64,000 nt of DNA from Candidatus Peregrinibacteria bacterium Gr01-1014_25 (GCA_007376205.1 VMFU01000001.1:220661-284660), one strand, 5' to 3'. Shown: positions 52,500-62,007, counted from the first letter of the stretch. Notes: a model not told the origin generated them from the letters alone. Translations and numbers: made by a program.

Positions 52500-53093
52500 T
52501 CACCACGACATTTCCACAGTGACGTTCCTCCGCGCCCGTCGCAGGACGAACCAGCCGATGACGGTGAGCATCAGGAGTGATACGGGCGTGCCAAACCCCG
52601 TGTCCGTGAGCGGAGCGCCGCTATGGAGCACCTCGCCGCCGTAGGGGGATTCCGGCTCATCCTGGTGCCGCTGGATGCGCTGCAACAGGCGGTACGTTTC
52701 CGGATCGAGCGCAATGCCCTCTTCCTCAACCAGCGCATCATCAGTCGCCCCCGGCGCCGCCGGATGGCCGGCGCCGCCCTGCAGCGATTGCAGGATATCC
52801 GCCAGCTGTTTCATGAGCTCCTCCTGGCTCGTTGCAGCGCCCTCCGTCGCCGCGGGTTCGTTTGCAGTATTCTCCGCGTCCTTCTGCGTGCGCAGCTGGT
52901 CGTAGGTCGCATTGCGCATGTCCGTGCTCTGCTGCATCTGCGTTTCCGCTCGCTTCCGTGCCTCGGAGCGTCGGGGCGGGTAGAGGAGCATCTCGGAGAA
53001 AATCACCTCGTCGGGGCTCATGTACGCGGCGGCATGCGTCGGCAGGACGAGCAGGATGCCGGCCAGAAGCGCAGTGGAGGCACGGAGGAGCAT
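52500..53093 (-). CDS. Secreted hypothetical protein with C-terminal TM
   Basis: Signal peptide MLLRASTALLAGILLVLPTHAAAY, C-terminal VSLLMLTVIGWFVLRRARR. Confidence 0.65.
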   Translation of the reverse strand: MLLRASTALLAGILLVLPTHAAAYMSPDEVIFSEMLLYPPRRSEARKRAETQMQQSTDMRNATYDQLRTQKDAENTANEPAATEGAATSQEELMKQLADILQSLQGGAGHPAAPGATDDALVEEEGIALDPETYRLLQRIQRHQDEPESPYGGEVLHSGAPLTDTGFGTPVSLLMLTVIGWFVLRRARRNVTVEMSW

Positions 53094-53166
53094 CAAACCA
53101 TTATACAGCAAATCCGTCGCGCCCGCAATGCACAGCCTTTCCCGGCGCATGAGCCTCATGGACTGA

Positions 53167-54159
53167 TCAGCAATCCTTTCCCCCCGCCAGGTGGCAGGTG
53201 ATGAACTCTTGGTAATCGCTGATGCCGTCGCCGTTGCTGTCCGGGTTGAGCGGGTCGGTTTCCTTGTCGTCGACGATGCCGTTGAGATTCCGGTCCTCGC
53301 CGATGTACAGCTTCTGCCGTTTGAGTTTAACAAGACAGAGTCCGTCGCACAGGTCGTCGCGATCGCTGTCGGGAGTGCGCGGGTTGGTTTCGCCGCGGTC
53401 GACCCTGCCGTCCCAGTCCTTGTCCTCGATGCCGTCGATGAGTCCGTCGACGTCGCTGTCTCGCTGCGTGGGGTTCGTGCCGGTGCGGTACTCGACGCCG
53501 TCGAGAATGCCGTCGGCGTCGGTATCGGGCAGTTCCGGTCGCGTGCCGGAGTCTCGCTCTACGCGGGTGTTGAGTCCGTCGCTGTCCGCGTCGACGCCCA
53601 ACGGAATGGAGAGTTCGGACATCACGTAGCACATCGTCGAGCCTTCGAAGACGTCCACCTCATGGCGGATCCGGCCGTGAACCGCCGTTCCCGCGATAAT
53701 GTCTTCCTTGCGCGGCAGCCGCAGGAGCGAGAATCGGTACGGCTGTTGCTGCGTGTACGCCTCGCGCACGGCGCGCTCTTTCTTCGACAGGAACAGCTGG
53801 CCCGGCAGGTTCATGCGCTGCGCCTGCACCTCGGGTTCGTAGTTCGCCGGCAGGCAGTATCCCCAGAAGCGCACGGTGTCGCTCGTGTAACCAAAGAGCA
53901 CGTCGAGCGAAATGCGTTCCAGGGTGTCGGGTAGATGGAAGACGACGTGCGTGTCGGCCGGCACGGACACGCCCGTGGCGACATCCGCCTGGTCGTAGAC
54001 GATCCACGGCGTCGGTTTGCGTTCCTGCTGTACGATCAGACCTTGCAGGGACTCCGGCGCAAAGCGCATGCCGGCGACGCTCACGAGCGCCGTGACGGCG
54101 ACGGTAGCCATCGTCCATCCAAGAGCGCGGTGCAGGAAGAGGAGCCTGCGAGAAGCCAT
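53167..54159 (-). CDS. Membrane-anchored protein with thrombospondin type-3-like Ca-binding repeats
   Basis: DADSDGLNTRVERDSGTRPELPDTDADGILDGVEYRTGTNPTQRDSDVDGLIDGIED...DPLNPDSNGDGISDYQEF. Confidence 0.85.
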   Translation of the reverse strand: MASRRLLFLHRALGWTMATVAVTALVSVAGMRFAPESLQGLIVQQERKPTPWIVYDQADVATGVSVPADTHVVFHLPDTLERISLDVLFGYTSDTVRFWGYCLPANYEPEVQAQRMNLPGQLFLSKKERAVREAYTQQQPYRFSLLRLPRKEDIIAGTAVHGRIRHEVDVFEGSTMCYVMSELSIPLGVDADSDGLNTRVERDSGTRPELPDTDADGILDGVEYRTGTNPTQRDSDVDGLIDGIEDKDWDGRVDRGETNPRTPDSDRDDLCDGLCLVKLKRQKLYIGEDRNLNGIVDDKETDPLNPDSNGDGISDYQEFITCHLAGGKDC

Positions 54160-54213
54160 CCCGCCATTGTAGCACGTTTTCCTGTGTCCCGCCATCCGCT
54201 ACGATGGCTTCCC

Positions 54214-55275
54214 GTGGCGAAGGATCCGTACACCGTCCTCGGCCTCAAACGCGACGCCTCTCCCGAGGACGTGAAGCGTGCGTATCGGTCGTTGAGCAAG
54301 GAGTGGCATCCGGACAAACACAAGGGCGACAAAACAGCCGAGGAACGGTTCAAAGAGATCAACAGTGCCTACGAAATTTTGAGCGATCCCGAGAAGCGCA
54401 GGATGTACGACCAGTTCGGTGCGGCAGGCGGGGGGAGGGGGATGCCGGGAGGATTCGATTTCAGCGGTTTCCGCGGGGCCCCCCAAGGCCTTGAGGATCT
54501 TTTCAGCACGTTCTTCGGTGGGCGCGCGCAGTCGCGCCGCCACCGCGAAGAGGGGGAGGACATGGAAATGGGCATCGAACTGACGTTGCGCGAGGCGTTT
54601 GAGGGCGGCCAGCGGACGGTGCAGCTGCGGCGGCCGGTTCAGTGCTCGGCATGCAAAGGGACGGGAGCCGAGAAGGACACGCGCATCATCACGTGCGATG
54701 CGTGCGGAGGGACGGGCGAAGTGACCCACACCGTGCAGTCGTTCTTCGGCGTCATCCAGCAGGCCGCCGTTTGCGAGGCATGCGGAGGCGCGGGCAAGCG
54801 CCCCGAGAAGCCATGCCATTCTTGCGGTGGTGATGGCCGCAAAGACGATCGTGCCTCGGTGACCGTGCGCATCCCCGCCGGCATCGCCACCGGCCAGCGG
54901 TTGAAGGTTGCGGGCGAGGGCGCGGCCGGACGCCGCGGCGCGCGCGCGCGCGATCTGTACGTCGACATCGCGGTGCTGGACGATCCACAGTACGTGCGCG
55001 ATGGCGACGATATCCGCAGCGTTCATGAACTTGCGCTCATCGACGCCCTCCTCGGCGCGGACGTCGCGGTCACGACACTCCACGGCGACGTGACCGTGCG
55101 CGTCGCGGAGGGGACCCAGCCCGGCCAGGTTTTTCGCCTGCGCGGCAAGGGCATGCCGGTCATCGGCACCAGCCGTCACGGCGATCATTTCGTCGACATG
55201 CGCATCGTCGTTCCGACGAAGTTGTCCAAAGCGGAACGGAAGTTGATGGAGGAATGGAGGGAAATGGGGAAATAA
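54214..55275 (+). CDS. dnaJ: Chaperone DnaJ
   Basis: DPYTVLGLKRDASPEDVKRAYRSLSKEWHPDKH and CxxCxGxG zinc finger repeats. Confidence 0.97.
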   Translation: MAKDPYTVLGLKRDASPEDVKRAYRSLSKEWHPDKHKGDKTAEERFKEINSAYEILSDPEKRRMYDQFGAAGGGRGMPGGFDFSGFRGAPQGLEDLFSTFFGGRAQSRRHREEGEDMEMGIELTLREAFEGGQRTVQLRRPVQCSACKGTGAEKDTRIITCDACGGTGEVTHTVQSFFGVIQQAAVCEACGGAGKRPEKPCHSCGGDGRKDDRASVTVRIPAGIATGQRLKVAGEGAAGRRGARARDLYVDIAVLDDPQYVRDGDDIRSVHELALIDALLGADVAVTTLHGDVTVRVAEGTQPGQVFRLRGKGMPVIGTSRHGDHFVDMRIVVPTKLSKAERKLMEEWREMGK

Positions 55276-55283
55276 TGAAACCG

Positions 55284-55388
55284 TGAAATCCGAAATCCGA
55301 AAGAAATCCCAATGACCGAAACAATGAATCATTCAAACATTGTTTTGGTGATTCGGATTTGAAACATTCTTTCGGATTTCGGATTTCA
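55284..55388. repeat. Heptamer-type perfect inverted repeat between convergent dnaJ and jag/khpB-like genes
   Basis: tgaaatccgaaatccgaaagaa (55284-55305) and ttctttcggatttcggatttca (55367-55388), 22-bp perfect arms. Confidence 0.93.
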
Positions 55389-55400
55389 TCGTTTTTTCCA

Positions 55401-55931
55401 TCATACATCCAAATTCCCCAGATCATCATCCTGCGCCATGACGGGCGTCAGCTCTTCGCCTGCGGACACCTTTTCGTCCTTGAGCTTGAGCACGACCTGG
55501 CGGAAGTCCCCCTGCCCCACGCTCTCCGTCGTCATGTCGCCGAGGGCGGGCGAATTCGCAACGAACGTGTGCACCACACGGCGGAAATACGGGCTCATCG
55601 GCTGGAGCGCGATGCGGCTGCCCGTGCGGCGGACGAACTCGGCCTTCTGCTCGGCGATGCGGCGGACCTTCTCCTCCTGGCTGCGGCGGTAGCCATCGAC
55701 GTCAAGGACGAGGAACACCGGCGCCTTGCCCGCGGTGCGAAGCATGGCTTTGAGGAGGTGTTGCAGCGAGCTCAACGTCTCTCCGTGCCAACCGATGATG
55801 CGGCTCGGCTCCGTGGAGGCGATGTCGATACGCAGCACGTCGCCCTCCGGGGTCACCGTACATCCGTCGTACGGCAGTCCGAGGTGCTGCATGAGCGCGG
55901 CGAGTTGTTGCTGGATGAGTTCGTGATCCAT
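55401..55931 (-). CDS. Jag/KhpB-like KH-R3H RNA-binding protein
   Basis: RIIGWHGETLSSLQHLLKAML, FLVLDVDGYRRSQEEKVRRIAEQKAEFVRRTG, PMSPYFRRVVHTFVA. Confidence 0.88.
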   Translation of the reverse strand: MDHELIQQQLAALMQHLGLPYDGCTVTPEGDVLRIDIASTEPSRIIGWHGETLSSLQHLLKAMLRTAGKAPVFLVLDVDGYRRSQEEKVRRIAEQKAEFVRRTGSRIALQPMSPYFRRVVHTFVANSPALGDMTTESVGQGDFRQVVLKLKDEKVSAGEELTPVMAQDDDLGNLDV

Positions 55932-55949
55932 GAGTGGCGAGAGGGTAGC

Positions 55950-55984
55950 AGAAAAAAAGCCTCCTATGGAGGCTTCTTTTCCTG
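55950..55984. terminator. Rho-independent terminator, potentially bidirectional
   Basis: aaaaaaagcctcctatggaggcttctttt. Confidence 0.85.
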
Positions 55985-56000
55985 ATGACAATATTGTCGA

Positions 56001-56282
56001 TTACCGCACGGCGTCCTTCAGCGTCTTGCCGGCCTTGAAGGACGGAACCTTCATCGCCGGGATGGAGATGCGCTGCGAAGGATTGCGCGGGTTGACGCCC
56101 TGGCGGGCGGCGCGCTTGCTGACACGGAACGTGCCGAAGCCCGTGATCGTCACGTTGTTGCCCTTCTTGAGCTCCTTCGTGATCGTGAGGGTCATCGCCT
56201 CGAGCGCCTGGGAGGCAGAGCGCTTCGTAATGCCGGCGGCATTCGCCACCGTGTTGATCAGGTCCTGCTTGGACATGGCCAT
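56001..56282 (-). CDS. HU-family DNA-binding protein
   Basis: SKQDLINTVANAAGITKRSASQALEAMTLTITKELKKGNNVTITGFGTFRVSKRAARQGVNPRNPSQRISIPAMKVPSFKAGKTLKDAV. Confidence 0.97.
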   Translation of the reverse strand: MAMSKQDLINTVANAAGITKRSASQALEAMTLTITKELKKGNNVTITGFGTFRVSKRAARQGVNPRNPSQRISIPAMKVPSFKAGKTLKDAVR

Positions 56283-56485
56283 AAAAGAGGAGGGAAAAGA
56301 GGTAAGCACCCGGAGTCTATAGAAAAGAATTCCGCTTGTGCAAGCCAAAAACGACTTGCGGTACCGGGAAAAACGGCTATGGATCGCCCCTCTGCGTGAT
56401 GCCAAGCCAAAATTCCTGATGACAAAACGTGCTCAAACCCCTATCCTCGCCCCCCGATTGGGGACGCCGTCCCCACCTCTCCTCT

Positions 56486-58843
56486 GTGCCAACGCACCTC
56501 GTCATCGTCGAAAGTCCGGCAAAGGCAAAGACCATCAAGCGATTTCTTGGCAAGGATTTCCTCGTCGAGGCGAGCATGGGGCATGTCCGCGATCTGCCGG
56601 AGGGCAGTTTGGGAGTCGACGTCGACGACGCGTTCGCGCCGCAGTACGAGGTGCCGGAGGAGAAGCAGTCTGTCGTGAAGAATTTGAAGAAAGCCCTGAA
56701 GGAGGCGGACGATCTGTGGATCGCGACTGATGAGGATCGCGAGGGAGAAGCCATCGGGTGGCACTTGGTCCAGGTGCTCGGTGGCAAGAAGCTGGGCGCC
56801 ATCCGCCGCATCGTCTTCCATGAGATCACCGAGTCCGCGATCAAGGAGGCCGCAGCGCACCCGCGGGAGATCGACATGCGCCTGGTCGACGCGCAGCAAG
56901 CGCGGCGCATCCTCGACCGCCTCGTCGGCTACACGCTCTCGCCTTTCCTCTGGAAGAAGGTGATGAGCGGGCTCTCCGCCGGACGCGTGCAGTCCGTGGC
57001 GGTGCGCATCATCGTCGATCGCGAGCGCGAAATTCAGGCGTTCATCCCGCAGGAGTACTGGACGATCGCCGCCGAACTCACGACGCCGAAGGGCGAAGCC
57101 TTCACCGCGGAGCTCCAGCGGTACGGTGAGAAGAAGTGCGAGGTGCGGTCCGAGAGCGAGGCGAAGCACGTCCTCAAGGATCTCGACGGCGCGTCGTTCT
57201 CCGTCGCGTCTCTGGAAGAGAAAGACGTCCGGCGCTCTCCGCCGGCCCCCTTCACCACGTCGACGCTGCAGCAGGAGGCATCGCGCAAGCTGGGTTTTTC
57301 CGTGAAGCAGACGATGGTCGTTGCGCAGCAACTCTACGAAGGCGTCAGCCTGGGGAAGGGCGACGGGCACACCGGACTCATCACCTACATGCGCACGGAC
57401 TCCGTGAATTTGAGTGAAAAGGCGCTGGCCGATTGCAAGGAAACGATCGGCAAGCTCTACGGGCGCGAGTACGTCCTGGCCGAGTCGCGCACCTACAAGA
57501 CCAAGGCCAAGGGGGCGCAGGAGGCGCACGAGGCGATCCGTCCGACGGAGATCTCGCGCACGCCAGAGTCGCTTGCCGACGTCCTCGATCATCAGCAACT
57601 CAAGCTCTACACGCTCATCTGGAACCGCACGATGGCGACGCAGATGCCCGCCGCGGAATTCAAGCGCGTCGGCGCGGACATCGACGCAAACGGGTACGTC
57701 TTCCGCGCGACCGGCCAGACGGTGACCTTCGACGGATTCCTGCGCGTGTATTCCGAAGGCCGCGACGAGCCCGTCGATCATCGCCAGAATCCGGAGGAGG
57801 ATGAAGGCGAGAAGCGGCTGCCGCCTCTGAAGGAGGGCGAAAAGCTCGGTCTGCAGCAAATCGTGCCGGAGCAGCACTTCACCAAGCCGCCGCCGCGGTA
57901 CACCGAGGCGAGCCTGGTGAAAAAATTGGAGGAAGAGGGCATCGGCCGGCCGAGCACGTACGCGCCGACGATCTCCACCGTGCAGCAGCGCGGATACGTC
58001 ATGAAGGAGAGCAACCGCCTCATTCCTTCCGCCGTCGCATTCACCGTCGTCGATCTCCTCACCGAACACTTCCCATCGATCGTGGATCTGGGATTTACCG
58101 CGCAGATGGAGCAGTCGCTCGACGATATCGCCGAGGGCGGGAAGCATGGCACCGACTTCCTGCGCGACTTCTACAAACCGTTCAAGCAACTCGTCGACGT
58201 GAAGACGAAGGAGATCCGCAAGGAAGACGTGATGAAGGAGCGGCTTTTAGGCAAAGACCCCGCGACGGGCCAAAGCGTGTACGCCCGCATGGGCCGCTTC
58301 GGCCCCTACGTCCAACTCGGCGAGGCGAAGGACGCCGAAGGCAAGCGCAAGACCGACGCACGCACGGCGTCGCTGCCGAAGAACGCCCTTCTCGAGAGTG
58401 TCATGCTCGACGAAGCCCTTGCGCTGCTGGCATTCCCGAAAACTCTGGGACGTCACGGCGGGGAGGATGTGACCATCCAGTTCGGCCGTTTCGGCCCGTA
58501 CATCCGCTGCGGCAAGCAGACGACGACCGTGCCGAAGGACGCCGATCCCACCACCATCACGCTCATGCAGGCGGTGCAGATGATGGCGGAGGCGACCGAG
58601 CGCAAGAAGCGGGCGGCCGAGCCGCTTCGTGTCCTGGGGTCCGACCCGGCGACGGGCGCCGAGATGCTCATCAAGGACGGCCGGTACGGCCCGTACATCA
58701 CCGACGGCAAGACGAACGCATCGCTGCCGAAGAAGTTCGACCCGCAAACGGTCACCGTGGAGGAAGCGGCGGAACTCCTCGCGAAGAAGCGCGCGGCGGG
58801 ACCCGGGAAACGCGTGTGGCGAGGGAAGAAGAAAGGGGCGTAG
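56486..58843 (+). CDS. topA: DNA topoisomerase I
   Basis: THLVIVESPAKAKTIKRFLGKDFLVEASMGHVRDLPE, ATDEDREGEAIGWHL, GLITYMRTDSVNLS, C-terminal repeats FGPYVQLGE/FGPYIRCGK/YGPYITDGK. Confidence 0.97.
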   Translation: MPTHLVIVESPAKAKTIKRFLGKDFLVEASMGHVRDLPEGSLGVDVDDAFAPQYEVPEEKQSVVKNLKKALKEADDLWIATDEDREGEAIGWHLVQVLGGKKLGAIRRIVFHEITESAIKEAAAHPREIDMRLVDAQQARRILDRLVGYTLSPFLWKKVMSGLSAGRVQSVAVRIIVDREREIQAFIPQEYWTIAAELTTPKGEAFTAELQRYGEKKCEVRSESEAKHVLKDLDGASFSVASLEEKDVRRSPPAPFTTSTLQQEASRKLGFSVKQTMVVAQQLYEGVSLGKGDGHTGLITYMRTDSVNLSEKALADCKETIGKLYGREYVLAESRTYKTKAKGAQEAHEAIRPTEISRTPESLADVLDHQQLKLYTLIWNRTMATQMPAAEFKRVGADIDANGYVFRATGQTVTFDGFLRVYSEGRDEPVDHRQNPEEDEGEKRLPPLKEGEKLGLQQIVPEQHFTKPPPRYTEASLVKKLEEEGIGRPSTYAPTISTVQQRGYVMKESNRLIPSAVAFTVVDLLTEHFPSIVDLGFTAQMEQSLDDIAEGGKHGTDFLRDFYKPFKQLVDVKTKEIRKEDVMKERLLGKDPATGQSVYARMGRFGPYVQLGEAKDAEGKRKTDARTASLPKNALLESVMLDEALALLAFPKTLGRHGGEDVTIQFGRFGPYIRCGKQTTTVPKDADPTTITLMQAVQMMAEATERKKRAAEPLRVLGSDPATGAEMLIKDGRYGPYITDGKTNASLPKKFDPQTVTVEEAAELLAKKRAAGPGKRVWRGKKKGA

Positions 58844-58849
58844 GAATGG

Positions 58850-60133
58850 TCAGTACACAGGAATGACGTTATTGGCGATCACGAAGAGGAAGATCAGCGC
58901 GAAGAGGGCAAGCGTCAGTTTTTCGCGAGATGCGGCGGAGAGATTGCGGAGCATCTGCGGGAGGTACATCCACATCGACAGAAAGACGCCGATGCCCATC
59001 GAGGCTGCGGCGATGTAGATGACTTTGTGGTGGCCGAGGCCCGGCACGGGATACTTTGTGATCACGGCGATGAGGAACAGAAGTTGCAGGAGCGAGAAGC
59101 GGACGATGAAACGCGAAAAAAAGTGCCACTCATCCCTTGGTCTGCGACGGAGGAGATAGATCGCGATGCCCATCAAGACGAGCCATGGCATCAATGCAAG
59201 GTAGACATTGCTGAAGGACTGGGCGGCCGGGGATTGCGGCGCATGACCTTCCCCACGCCATAGCCCCCACCACGTCCGGACAAGCCGCCCCTCATGTTTG
59301 GGGACGTGCACGAAGGACACGATGAACCCCAGGGGGTCCGCATTACGCTCAGCGATGGACGGCTGGGATTCGTGCAGCAGCATCGTCCCCGCGCTTGTGT
59401 AGAAGAATGTGCCCTCCGGAATGTAGTAGTTGACGAAGTAGTAGGGCATGACCAGAGTCATCGCGACGGCGACCATCACCAAACCCCGTTTGATGTTCAG
59501 GGCCACATTCTTTCCCGCGGTGATCGCATAGAGGAACGGGATGGCGAGGCTGACGATGCCGGAGAATTTCGTCAGACAACCCGCGGCGAGGAAGTATCCC
59601 CCCAGAAGGCTGGATGCGCAGACGACGCGCCGGTGGTCCGCCTGGACGAGCGTCACCACCTGATACAGAGCGGCGCATGCCCACACAAAGACGAGCACAT
59701 CCATATTGACGCCGACGAGCAAATAACTCTGTAGCGGCAGATTGCAGGTCACATAGAGGAAGGCGATGGCGCATGGGTGGTCGAGGAGATGGAGCCGCCC
59801 CAGTGTCGCGCGCAGCAGAAAGAGAATTTCCAACGAGGCAATGAAGGACACGGTTTGCACAGCTTCGAGGGGTGAGGAACCGGTGATCCACGCGACGGTG
59901 TCCGCGAGCAGAAACGCAAGCGGCGGATGCATCGCGTAGTAGAACGCGCGCAGATCGAAGAATGGATGCAGCCAGTCAACGGCCGCCATTGCCTGGAAAT
60001 AACTGGGCACGTCGTATCCCCACGGGACATCAAGTCGCGAAACAAAGAGGATCGTCTTTGCGAAGACGGTGACGAAGAGAAGGCAGAGTTCTATATTTTT
60101 CCAAACCGGCGGCACGAGGGGCTGGTTCGTCAT
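58850..60133 (-). CDS. Multi-TM glycosyltransferase-like protein (PMT/ArnT-like GT-C fold)
   Basis: Many TM helices, PWGYDVPSYFQAMAAVDWLHPFFDLRAFYYAMHPPLAFLLADTVAW layout. Confidence 0.65.
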   Translation of the reverse strand: MTNQPLVPPVWKNIELCLLFVTVFAKTILFVSRLDVPWGYDVPSYFQAMAAVDWLHPFFDLRAFYYAMHPPLAFLLADTVAWITGSSPLEAVQTVSFIASLEILFLLRATLGRLHLLDHPCAIAFLYVTCNLPLQSYLLVGVNMDVLVFVWACAALYQVVTLVQADHRRVVCASSLLGGYFLAAGCLTKFSGIVSLAIPFLYAITAGKNVALNIKRGLVMVAVAMTLVMPYYFVNYYIPEGTFFYTSAGTMLLHESQPSIAERNADPLGFIVSFVHVPKHEGRLVRTWWGLWRGEGHAPQSPAAQSFSNVYLALMPWLVLMGIAIYLLRRRPRDEWHFFSRFIVRFSLLQLLFLIAVITKYPVPGLGHHKVIYIAAASMGIGVFLSMWMYLPQMLRNLSAASREKLTLALFALIFLFVIANNVIPVY

Positions 60134-60151
60134 GGCGATCGCAGTGTACAA

Positions 60152-60187
60152 CAAAAAAACCGCCTACCCCCTTCGGGGCAGGCGGCG
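60152..60187 (-). terminator. Rho-independent terminator (minus strand)
   Basis: Minus strand ccgcctgccccgaagggggtaggcggttttttt. Confidence 0.88.
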
Positions 60188-60211
60188 GAAGTCCTTGGCG
60201 CGGCTTCCTCG

Positions 60212-61795
60212 TTACGATTCGTAGCGCGTCGACCAGACAATGCTATCCGGCAGATCCGTGCCGACGAAGAACGTGCTGCCCAACGCGTCGCGGTCATACC
60301 ATGCGAGCGCGGACAGATCGATCCCGACCCGCAGGAGCGACGTTTGCGCGCTGTTGACCTTCGGATTGGTCACTAGTAGCCGAAGGACGAACGTTCCGTT
60401 TTCTCCGGATGCGAGCTGCGCGTTCACGGCGGAACTTTCGAGCTGCGCAGTGACCCTGTAACGGCCACTGCCCAGATCTTCGTAGCTCGCCGGCACGCTG
60501 GTACCGGGGTCGCTTTTGTTGAACACACGGAATGCGTTCAAGTCCAGCGCCACGTTCGTCGCTTCGACGATGAAGACCATCGTCATAGCATCGAATCTGT
60601 TGAGTCCGTACAGCGTGTTGACGTTTGAAGCTGCCTGCAGTTTGAACTGTCCGACGTTGCTGACGCCGGTCGGGACATTCGTCCCGTCCGCGTCCGGATT
60701 TACGTTGGTCACCGCCGTGAGTTTGGACATCACGACCGTGTGCCTCGGGCCGACGACCGGGCCGTCGGGACCGGGCGTCGAAGTGCCGATGAACACCTCG
60801 CCTTCTGCGAGAGCGTCACCGTCGTTGTCGACCAAATTGTTGGAGGACATCATGCCCCGTGCTTCGACGTCGTACAGAGCGATCAGGAACTGATCCCCCG
60901 ACACGCCGCCATCGCTGTCCGTCTTCATGACGGGTTTCACGATGACGTCGGTGACGAGGCCATCGTCGATGACCAATTGCCGACCGGGCATCCGTGCCGC
61001 GAAACCACGCGCTGGCTCTCCGTTAAGCGTCGATGGCATGAAATCACTGCCCCATGCACCGACCGTCGCGAACGCGAACGGTGATGGTTCCCCGGGACGG
61101 TAAAGCGCGAGACGGTCGATGGAACGGCCGTCCGCATTTCCCGCCACGAGGAACTTCAGGGTGTAGACGTCGATGTCTTCGCCCTGTGCGCGGAATTCGA
61201 TGCGCTGTCCCGTCGCGTCGCCCGTCCCGCCAAGCATGTGCATGGAGCGGACCGGCGTCGTGTCGGTGATAGCGAACAAATTCCCCGTCTCCGACGCGTG
61301 ATCGATCACGTGCAGCGGTTCCCTTCCGTGTTCCTGCAGCACGCCCCTCCACGGTCTGTGGAGAACTACCTGCCGCAGGTCGATGCCGAGCATGTCGCCG
61401 GCGGGGTTCGCCGCGATGTCGATGGTCACTTGGAAATGCCCGGGCATTCGTCGCTGGAGATGTGGATCGAACCGATTCAAAGGATCGAAGATGATCCCGC
61501 CTCCCGTCGGTTGTACGGTCTTGAGGCGCGTTTCGAACGTTCCGTTCCGATCACGGTCTTGCCAGAGCGTTGCCGAAGCAACGTCGCCGGCGTTTCCCTG
61601 TACCGCGTACGCGAGGGAATCGACGCGGACATATCTGCCCGCATGCAGCCAGAAGCGATCGGCAACCACGCCGGCTTCACCTCCTTCCAACGTCCTTGCC
61701 TCTACAGTTTCGTGCATGGCGGTCATCGTGACCGGCCAGAGCGCCGGAGCGATGCGACCTTCGAGTTGCTCCAGTCGCGGCACCATGTTCTTCAT
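60212..61795 (-). CDS. Large secreted/surface hypothetical protein with LEQLEGRIAP N-terminus
   Basis: MKNMVPRLEQLEGRIAPALWPVTM..., Asp-rich DNDGDALAEGEVFIG, own terminator. Confidence 0.75.
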   Translation of the reverse strand: MKNMVPRLEQLEGRIAPALWPVTMTAMHETVEARTLEGGEAGVVADRFWLHAGRYVRVDSLAYAVQGNAGDVASATLWQDRDRNGTFETRLKTVQPTGGGIIFDPLNRFDPHLQRRMPGHFQVTIDIAANPAGDMLGIDLRQVVLHRPWRGVLQEHGREPLHVIDHASETGNLFAITDTTPVRSMHMLGGTGDATGQRIEFRAQGEDIDVYTLKFLVAGNADGRSIDRLALYRPGEPSPFAFATVGAWGSDFMPSTLNGEPARGFAARMPGRQLVIDDGLVTDVIVKPVMKTDSDGGVSGDQFLIALYDVEARGMMSSNNLVDNDGDALAEGEVFIGTSTPGPDGPVVGPRHTVVMSKLTAVTNVNPDADGTNVPTGVSNVGQFKLQAASNVNTLYGLNRFDAMTMVFIVEATNVALDLNAFRVFNKSDPGTSVPASYEDLGSGRYRVTAQLESSAVNAQLASGENGTFVLRLLVTNPKVNSAQTSLLRVGIDLSALAWYDRDALGSTFFVGTDLPDSIVWSTRYES

Positions 61796-62007
61796 GTCAT
61801 ACCTTTCGTGAGGAAGCCGAAAATGCCAAGGACCGGTGCGCATGCACCTGTCATCCTTGCAATCACGCAAACGCCCGGGAATGGTACAGAAATGTATTTT
61901 TTTGTCAAGTGTCAAGTGCCGAGAAAAGGGGAATATTTGAGAGAGACGACAGGCCATCCATGACACTAGTCCGTATGCGCTCCGTGGACTCTCTAGAGGG
62001 AGAGTCC

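Noticed and set aside
56441-58189. 582-aa ORF antisense to topA
   Set aside because: Opposes clear TopA motifs; no recognisable domain.
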